The position numbers were made by a program, and so were the translations under genes. 64,000 nt of DNA, taken from assembly GCF_026427775.1 (NCBI RefSeq), contig NZ_CP044532.1, positions 1,426,001 through 1,490,000 on the forward strand, given 5' to 3'. The DNA is from Arthrobacter sp. CDRTa11 (GTDB lineage: Bacteria > Actinomycetota > Actinomycetes > Actinomycetales > Micrococcaceae). Position 1 is the first letter of the stretch; each line of letters begins with the position of its first letter. The notes below the pieces were generated by a model. It made no database searches. It worked only from the letters and a program-made list of their open reading frames with translations, and was not told where the DNA came from. Shown here piece after piece: positions 59,283 to 64,000 of the stretch.

Positions 59283-60077
59283 TCAGGCCGGAACGTCCCA
59301 GCTGATGTGCCGGCGGACATCGGTGAGGTTCATCGACTCAGCCAGGAACAGGTCATCCAGCATGTACTCGTCCACGGCGATGATCCGCAGCCAGTGGCCA
59401 TAGCCCTGCGTAACCGGTTCAAGGGACCGGCTGGACACGCAGACTCCTGTTCCGAGATCCACCCGCACAGTGTTGTTTCCCGGCAGGCACAGTGGAGCGG
59501 CAGGATCTGCAGGATGGTAGGCCGCAGTCGGCGTGACGATGGCCTCAAGGGTGGGCCTGCCGTCCTGCTCAATCCGGCGGACATCCAAGACCTCCACGGC
59601 GTTGCTGCCGGGGAACTCCAGGGGGACCGGAGCGTTGCCGGCGAGCTCCACAGGATCGAGGGCAGCAGAGAAACGGCCGTTGCCAAAGCCAGGTTCACCA
59701 TAGGCGGCCTCGGGCCGGCGCCTGACCAAACCTGCATTATCGTAAACGGGCGCCACCAGATGGGGAGGCAGGAGCCAGGACTTCCGCGTGGCACTGACAT
59801 AGAAGTCATCCTTGGAATCATTGATTCCGGTGGTGCTGTGAAGGACACGTCCGTCCACCGTTTCGAGGCGGAGCGCGCCCGGCCGGCGCAGCCACGCCCT
59901 GACCAGCGGCGCCGAGGCTTCAGGGGCGTCGGTGAATGGTTCGTCCCAGTATTCAAATCGCAGGGACTGCCACTTCCAGGGGGATGACCGGCAAAGGTTA
60001 CGGAACATGGCTGTCAGGTCTGCGCTCGATGCGCTGTTGTCCGGATCGGGCCGATGCCTCGTGTCCCACGTCGCCAT
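59283..60077 (-). CDS. Hypothetical protein of unknown function
   Basis: I do not recognise a family for this 264-residue protein. It has no signal peptide or membrane helix and reads as a soluble beta-rich protein. Repeated short strands (LRFEYWDEPF, GALRLETVDGRVLHSTTG, TLEAIVTPTAAYHP, NTVRVDLGTGVCVSSRSL) vaguely recall LolA/RseB-type beta sheets, but this is weak. ATG 60077 is chosen over GTG 60083 because TAAACT lies exactly 6 bases upstream of the ATG. It diverges from the prepilin peptidase gene, with start codons only 60 bases apart. Confidence 0.75.
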   Translation of the reverse strand: MATWDTRHRPDPDNSASSADLTAMFRNLCRSSPWKWQSLRFEYWDEPFTDAPEASAPLVRAWLRRPGALRLETVDGRVLHSTTGINDSKDDFYVSATRKSWLLPPHLVAPVYDNAGLVRRRPEAAYGEPGFGNGRFSAALDPVELAGNAPVPLEFPGSNAVEVLDVRRIEQDGRPTLEAIVTPTAAYHPADPAAPLCLPGNNTVRVDLGTGVCVSSRSLEPVTQGYGHWLRIIAVDEYMLDDLFLAESMNLTDVRRHISWDVPA

Positions 60078-60083
60078 ATCCAC

Positions 60084-60089
60084 AGTTTA
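60084..60089 (-). promoter_or_regulatory. Putative leaderless -10 box of the hypothetical gene
   Basis: TAAACT on the minus strand, 6 bases before ATG 60077. It also decides between the two possible starts. Confidence 0.45.
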
Positions 60090-60136
60090 CGCGTGGGCCC
60101 TGCGGCCCGGAGCCGAAATCCAGTAGCATCCGAGGA

Positions 60137-60694
60137 GTGATCCGACGACTGGACGAACTGTGGGCTGTGACTCCGCTGGCCTTCTGGCTGGTGCTGGCGG
60201 CGTGCGCCTACTTTGCGGTGATGGCGGTCCGGCTCACTGTTATCGATGTGAGGCACCATCTGCTTCCCAACAGGATTGTTTTCCCGTCCTATGCAGTGGC
60301 CGGTGTCCTGCTGCTGGCCTCCGCCCTGGTGCATGTCGCAGGGGGCCCGGGCGCGTTCCAGGCCATCCCGGAAGGTGCAGCAGGCTTCCTGGGGGTTCCT
60401 GCCCTTCGTGTAGTGGCCGGGGGAGTGGTCCTCTGGGTTTTCTACTTTCTCCTGCGCCTGGCCTATCCCCCCGGAATGGGCTTCGGCGATGTCAAACTCG
60501 CCGGGGTCCTGGGCATGTATCTGGGCTATCTGGGCTGGGCGCACGTCTTCGCCGGAACCTTCGCGGCCTTCCTGCTGGGCGGCCTCTGGAGCCTGGCCCT
60601 CCTCGTCGCCCGCCGCGGCACACTGAAGTCTTCCATTCCGTTCGGCCCGTTTATGCTCGCCGGAACCGCGGCTGCCATGCTGCTGCCGGGTTAA
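60137..60694 (+). CDS. Prepilin peptidase (A24 aspartic protease family, short form)
   Basis: The 185-residue membrane protein has about six hydrophobic helices and both catalytic aspartates of type IV prepilin peptidases: Asp37 in VIDVRHHLLPN and Asp118 in GMGFGDVKLAG. It lacks the N-terminal zinc and methyltransferase region of PilD, so it is a CpaA/TadV-like short form that would process Flp or pseudopilin precursors. No pilin genes are nearby. GTG 60137 has TAGCAT 7 bases upstream; a GAGGA directly abuts the start, too close to act as a normal ribosome site. Confidence 0.87.
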   Translation: MIRRLDELWAVTPLAFWLVLAACAYFAVMAVRLTVIDVRHHLLPNRIVFPSYAVAGVLLLASALVHVAGGPGAFQAIPEGAAGFLGVPALRVVAGGVVLWVFYFLLRLAYPPGMGFGDVKLAGVLGMYLGYLGWAHVFAGTFAAFLLGGLWSLALLVARRGTLKSSIPFGPFMLAGTAAAMLLPG

Positions 60695-60836
60695 ATATTG
60701 CGCCCCGGATCCATTGAAAAGTGAGGCCGTACCGCAACACGCCTTGCCTTCCGTGGCGGGAGTCCCCCGGGGGAGACTGATGAGAACAACCTGGTTGGAC
60801 AATGAAGAGCCTCGACGGGCGGATTTTGGGGAAACC

Positions 60837-61391
60837 ATGAAGCTCACGAAACTGTTGCATGGAGCCGCAGGGGCCATCCTGATGACCATGGCTTTAGGAA
60901 GCTGCGCCGGAGTGCCGGGCGCAGATCAGGGCTCTCCCCTCCCAGCGGCACCGGATTCCAGTTTCGGGACGGAAACTGCAGGCCCGGATACGGGTTCCCC
61001 CATTCCCGGTCCAAGCTGCGAAGGCGGTCCCTTCGGGTGCCGCACGTTCACTTCCACGGAAGGCAGCGATGCCTCGGGAGAGCTGGAATGGCTCCACGCC
61101 CAACCCCTCGTCGTCTCGTCCACCTTTGTTAATGGAACCTGGACGGTGGGAGTGAAAACTCCATGCAACCACATGAGCATTGAAGTCTCTGTGGAAGGAA
61201 ACCAGCTGATCCCTGGCCAGACGATTTCAACAGCCATGGCTTGCGCGGAACCGGCGAGTGGTTTTGAGTCCTGGACGCGTGAACTTTTCGAACAGACAGT
61301 GACATGGGAACTGACGGGGGAATCATTGCTGCTGGAGAACGGGCACGGCACCGTGGTCCTGAAAGACTCCGGGCCAAGTACCAAGCTTTAG
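60837..61391 (+). CDS. META/HslJ-like domain lipoprotein
   Basis: The 184-residue protein has a lipoprotein signal with LGSC (Cys23) and a Ser/Pro/Gly linker. A domain from about 85 follows the META pattern: NGTWTVGVKTPCNHMSIEV, GNQLIPGQTISTAMACAEP, ELFEQTVTWELTGESLLLENG in segments. META domains in HslJ and in actinobacterial lipoproteins have no settled function. ATG 60837 with GGGGA upstream is chosen over the longer open frame from 60714 because the signal peptide begins here. The extra cysteines (CEGGPFGC) may form a disulfide. Confidence 0.8.
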   Translation: MKLTKLLHGAAGAILMTMALGSCAGVPGADQGSPLPAAPDSSFGTETAGPDTGSPIPGPSCEGGPFGCRTFTSTEGSDASGELEWLHAQPLVVSSTFVNGTWTVGVKTPCNHMSIEVSVEGNQLIPGQTISTAMACAEPASGFESWTRELFEQTVTWELTGESLLLENGHGTVVLKDSGPSTKL

Positions 61392-61436
61392 GTGAACTGC
61401 CCAGCGGAGTATCTCTCCGGCCCGGAGCGCCTCCGC

Positions 61437-61442
61437 TAGGCT
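61437..61442 (+). promoter_or_regulatory. Putative leaderless -10 box of the NUDIX gene
   Basis: TAGGCT lies exactly 6 bases before the ATG at 61449. Confidence 0.45.
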
Positions 61443-61448
61443 GGCAGG

Positions 61449-61919
61449 ATGCCAGCACCTGACTACATCCTCAAACTTCGCAAGAAAATCGGCAATGACC
61501 CATTGTGGGTTCCTGGCGTCCGGGGAGTGGTGGTCGATGGCCAGGACCGCATCCTGCTGGCCCAGCGGGTTGATAACGGCCAGTGGGCCCTCATCTCGGG
61601 AATGCTCGAGCCCGGCGAGCACCCGGCCCGCGGACTGGTGCGTGAGATCTTCGAGGAAACGGCTGTGGTGGTGGAGCCGGAGCGGGTGGTTTCCGTCGGT
61701 GCCGTGGGACCGTTCACCTACCCCAACGGGGATGTCTGTGAATTCCTGGACGTGGTGTTCCGCTGCCGCTATGTGTCCGGCACTGCGCGGATCAACGACG
61801 ACGAGTCGCTGGCCGTGGGCTGGTTCGGAATCGACGAGCTGCCGGAACTGATGCCAGGCCACCTGACCAGCATCCACCGCGCCCTCGCTCCGGTTGAAGC
61901 CGCGCACTTCGAACCCTGA
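61449..61919 (+). CDS. NUDIX hydrolase
   Basis: The 156-residue enzyme contains the NUDIX box from Gly51 (GMLEPGEHPARGLVREIFEET), with REIFEE supplying metal-binding glutamates. It begins with VPGVRGVVVDGQDRILLAQRVDNGQWALISG in segments, typical of the MutT/ADP-ribose pyrophosphatase-like group. It hydrolyses a nucleoside diphosphate derivative; the substrate is unknown. The start has a TAGGCT box at 6 bases and no ribosome site. It converges on fumC across a 23-bp palindrome. Confidence 0.9.
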   Translation: MPAPDYILKLRKKIGNDPLWVPGVRGVVVDGQDRILLAQRVDNGQWALISGMLEPGEHPARGLVREIFEETAVVVEPERVVSVGAVGPFTYPNGDVCEFLDVVFRCRYVSGTARINDDESLAVGWFGIDELPELMPGHLTSIHRALAPVEAAHFEP

Positions 61920-61965
61920 TGTGACACTGCGAGATCGGCCCTCACGTCCCTTCCGCATTCCGAAT

Positions 61966-62022
61966 TTTTGTCCAGATACGGCGACTTGGAATGCGCGGAA
62001 GTCGCCGTATCTGGACAAAAAC
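61966..62022. terminator. Bidirectional terminator: 23-bp perfect palindrome
   Basis: Arms 61966-61988 and 62000-62022 are exact complements (TTTTTGTCCAGATACGGCG... and its mirror) around an 11-nt loop. They give T runs for both strands between the convergent NUDIX and fumC genes. An upstream stretch (61952-61962) can pair with the loop instead. Confidence 0.85.
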
Positions 62023-62044
62023 TCTCAAGGGGTAGGAACGACAG

Positions 62045-62079
62045 CGGCCGCCCGCCTTCACTGGGAAGGCGGGCGGCCG
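62045..62079 (-). terminator. GC-rich terminator of fumC
   Basis: CGGCCGCCCGCCTT and its exact complement enclose a 7-nt loop, 19 bases past the fumC stop. On the minus strand TGTCGTTCC follows, so the U tract is weak. Confidence 0.7.
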
Positions 62080-62097
62080 GCGTCGTACGTTGTGTTG

Positions 62098-63519
62098 TTA
62101 GGCTTTGTGCGGCGGGCGCGTCATGGACATGACGTCAAGGGCGGTGTCGAGTTGCTCCTCGGTGACCTCGCCACGTTCCAGGAAGCCCATGGCGACGACG
62201 GTTTCGCGGATAGTGAGGCCCTCGGCGACAGCCTTCTTGGCAATCTTCGCAGCATTTTCGTAGCCGATGTACTTGTTCAGCGGGGTGACGATGGACGGCG
62301 ACGCTTCGGCCAGGAAGCGGGCACGCTCAACGTTGGCGGTGATGCCGTCGATCATCTTGTCGGCCATCACACGGCTGGTGTTGGCCAGCAGGCGGACGGA
62401 TTCAAGCAGGTTGGCGGCCATAACGGGGATGCCGACGTTCAGCTCGAAGGCGCCGTTGGTGCCGGACCAGGCGATGGCGGTGTCGTTGCCGATCACCTGC
62501 GCGGCAACCATGATGGACGCCTCGCAGATAACCGGGTTGACCTTGCCGGGCATGATCGAGGAGCCTGGCTGCAGGTCCGGGATGGCGATTTCGCCGAGGC
62601 CCGTGTTGGGGCCGGAGCCCATCCAGCGCAGGTCGTTGTTGATCTTCATAAAGGAGATCGCGATGTTGCGCAGCTGGCTGGATGCTTCAATGAGGCCGTC
62701 GCGGTTGGCCTGGGCTTCGAAGTGGTCGCGGGCTTCGGTCAGCGGCAGGCCGGTGTCCGTTGCCAGGAGCTCGATGACCCGCTCGGGGAAGCCGGCGGGA
62801 GTGTTGATGCCGGTGCCCACGGCCGTGCCGCCGAGCGGAACTTCAGCGACGCGGGGGAGGGAGGCGTTGATACGCTCGATGCCGTAGCGGACCTGGGCTG
62901 CATAGCCGCCGAACTCCTGGCCCAGGGTCACCGGGGTGGCGTCCATGAGGTGGGTGCGGCCGGACTTGACGACGTCCTTGAACTCAACGGCCTTGCGCTC
63001 CAGCGACTCTGCCAGGTAGCCAAGGGCCGGGATGAGGTCGTTGATCAGGGCTGAGGTGGCTGCAACGTGAACGGACGTCGGGAAGACGTCGTTGGAGGAC
63101 TGCGACGCGTTGACGTGGTCGTTCGGGTGGACAACTTTGTCACTGCCGGCGGCCTTGAGGGCGCGGGTGGCCAGCTCGGCAATGACCTCGTTGGTGTTCA
63201 TATTCGAGGAGGTGCCGGAGCCGGTCTGGAAAACGTCGATGGGGAAGTCGCCGTCATATTTGCCGGTGGCTACCTCATCGGCGGCTTCCGCAATCGCCTT
63301 GGCCAGCTCGCCGTCGAGCACTCCAAGTTCTGCGTTCGCCTGGGCGGCTGCCTTCTTGACCCGGGCAAGGGCTTCGATGTGGGCGCGTTCCAGGGTCTTG
63401 CCGGAGATGGGGAAGTTTTCAACTGCACGCTGCGTCTGTGCACGGTACAGGGCGTTCACGGGGACGCGGACTTCGCCCATCGTGTCGTGTTCAATGCGGA
63501 ATTCTTCAGTGGAAGTCAT
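62098..63519 (-). CDS. fumC: Class II fumarate hydratase
   Basis: The 473-residue tetrameric enzyme hydrates fumarate to malate in the TCA cycle, one step after the sdhCDAB product. Family signatures are [30 protein letters not shown], the GGTAVGTG loop, and the catalytic SS loop [15 protein letters not shown] 63519 has TAAGCT 6 bases upstream on its strand and no ribosome site, so the message may be leaderless. Two palindromic terminators lie downstream. Confidence 0.97.
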   Translation of the reverse strand: MTSTEEFRIEHDTMGEVRVPVNALYRAQTQRAVENFPISGKTLERAHIEALARVKKAAAQANAELGVLDGELAKAIAEAADEVATGKYDGDFPIDVFQTGSGTSSNMNTNEVIAELATRALKAAGSDKVVHPNDHVNASQSSNDVFPTSVHVAATSALINDLIPALGYLAESLERKAVEFKDVVKSGRTHLMDATPVTLGQEFGGYAAQVRYGIERINASLPRVAEVPLGGTAVGTGINTPAGFPERVIELLATDTGLPLTEARDHFEAQANRDGLIEASSQLRNIAISFMKINNDLRWMGSGPNTGLGEIAIPDLQPGSSIMPGKVNPVICEASIMVAAQVIGNDTAIAWSGTNGAFELNVGIPVMAANLLESVRLLANTSRVMADKMIDGITANVERARFLAEASPSIVTPLNKYIGYENAAKIAKKAVAEGLTIRETVVAMGFLERGEVTEEQLDTALDVMSMTRPPHKA

Positions 63520-63525
63520 GGGGCT

Positions 63526-63531
63526 AGCTTA
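63526..63531 (-). promoter_or_regulatory. Putative leaderless -10 box of fumC
   Basis: TAAGCT on the minus strand, exactly 6 bases before the ATG at 63519. Confidence 0.45.
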
Positions 63532-63605
63532 GGACTCTCTGAGGCCGCACTGAAAACCGTGAACCGCATGCGACGGCCTTAGTTTCGGGGCGGCCCGCAG
63601 GGACC

Positions 63606-64000
63606 TTAGAGCTCGCCGATCCCGGAAACAACGTTGGCACGGCCCTCGGCAAGGCTGTAGGAGAGGCCAATGACAGCCGTACGTCCGCTGTCGATTGCGG
63701 CGGAAATCACACGTGAGCTGTCCGCAAGCCGCTGCGAGGTCTGTTTGACGTGCTCAACCACCATGTCGTTGACCTCGTGCTTGTCATCGCGCATCGACGT
63801 CAGAACCGAGGGCGTGATGCGCTCCACCAGGTCACGAATGAAGCCCGCTGGCATTTGGCCGGTGTCCACAGCGGTTTTCGTTGCGCTGACGGCGCCGCAG
63901 CTGTCATGCCCAAGAATGGCGATCAACGGCACTCCCAGCACGCTGACGCTGTACTCGAGGGAGCCAAGTACCGCGTCATCGATCACCTGGCCCGCGGTGC
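63606..64000 (-). CDS. Beta-class carbonic anhydrase, C-terminal part (5' end outside window)
   Basis: About 131 residues run from the right edge to a TAG at 63606-63608. The sequence has the beta-carbonic anhydrase features AGQVIDDAVLGSLEYSV, the zinc-ligand pair H-x-x-C in LGHDSCGAV, and the ending VIGLSYSLAEGRANVVSG. The enzyme hydrates CO2 to bicarbonate. The first zinc Cys and the Asp/Arg pair lie beyond the window. The frame continues past the edge, so GTG 63986 is not the true start. Confidence 0.9.
   Translation of the reverse strand, partial: TAGQVIDDAVLGSLEYSVSVLGVPLIAILGHDSCGAVSATKTAVDTGQMPAGFIRDLVERITPSVLTSMRDDKHEVNDMVVEHVKQTSQRLADSSRVISAAIDSGRTAVIGLSYSLAEGRANVVSGIGEL

Noticed and set aside
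61894..63054. Plus-strand 386-residue open frame across fumC
   Set aside because: It is a shadow of fumC, and it would cross both strong terminator palindromes.

Overview
The window is a high-GC actinobacterial chromosome segment. Gene content and order (mycothiol amidase mca, an mca-linked DUF4307 gene, eno-ftsB/divIC-DUF501-ppx, sdhCDAB, Bax inhibitor with a PYGQ-rich tail) point to the Micrococcaceae, most likely Arthrobacter/Pseudarthrobacter. This is inferred from protein families, not from a marker gene. The density is about one gene per kilobase, with no phage, IS element or CRISPR array. Large antisense open frames are GC3 artefacts.

Layout. 1-6.9 kb: end of trpS, a 2H phosphoesterase, a BrkB/YihY membrane protein, and an alpha/beta hydrolase. 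Between the last two sits a 3.9-kb gene for a secreted copper-radical oxidase, bracketed by a 56-bp direct repeat of the hydrolase 3' end. 7.0-10.8 kb: sdhCDAB on the minus strand with a recognisable promoter. 10.9-15.4 kb: mannose-1-phosphate guanylyltransferase, an M20 amidohydrolase, and a peroxide-defence unit (ohrR, ohr, oxidoreductase). 15.7-26.5 kb: nucleoside uptake and salvage (BMP lipoprotein, two-domain ATPase, two permeases, cdd, deoA, two DedA proteins, add, mazG-like). 26.6-31.8 kb: eno, ftsB/divIC-like, DUF501, ppx and an orphan mycosin-like protease. 31.8-40.5 kb: type II NADH dehydrogenase behind a Rex-like operator, an ACT-GNAT fusion, a tRNA-Leu(TAA), and a branched-chain amino-acid ABC system whose binding-protein gene converges on livHMGF. 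41-46.4 kb: Bax inhibitor and a galactose cluster (galK-galT-DeoR regulator, divergent aldose 1-epimerase). 46.5-64 kb: AI-2E exporter, threonine ammonia-lyase, rhomboid, then greA-DUF4307-mca-small membrane protein-DUF255-TrhA-uppS-phoH. That last order matches, from memory, the Mycobacterium tuberculosis Rv1080c-Rv1098c neighbourhood. GNAT, unknown protein, prepilin peptidase, META lipoprotein, NUDIX, fumC and a beta-carbonic anhydrase cut by the window end follow.

Functional links. Respiratory genes (sdhCDAB, ndh, fumC) recur, two with operator-like palindromes at the promoter. The nucleoside cluster imports nucleosides and feeds cytidine deaminase, thymidine phosphorylase and adenosine deaminase. 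The gal cluster is a Leloir pathway under a DeoR-type repressor.

Most unusual features: the oxidase island with its flanking repeats and duplicated terminal domains; a roughly 280-bp nested palindrome filling the phoH/GNAT intergenic region; LivH fused to an extracytoplasmic Ig-like domain; a TANNNT box 5-8 nt before the start codon in about fifteen genes, which predicts widespread leaderless mRNAs; and a tandem 17-bp array upstream of the DUF255 operon.
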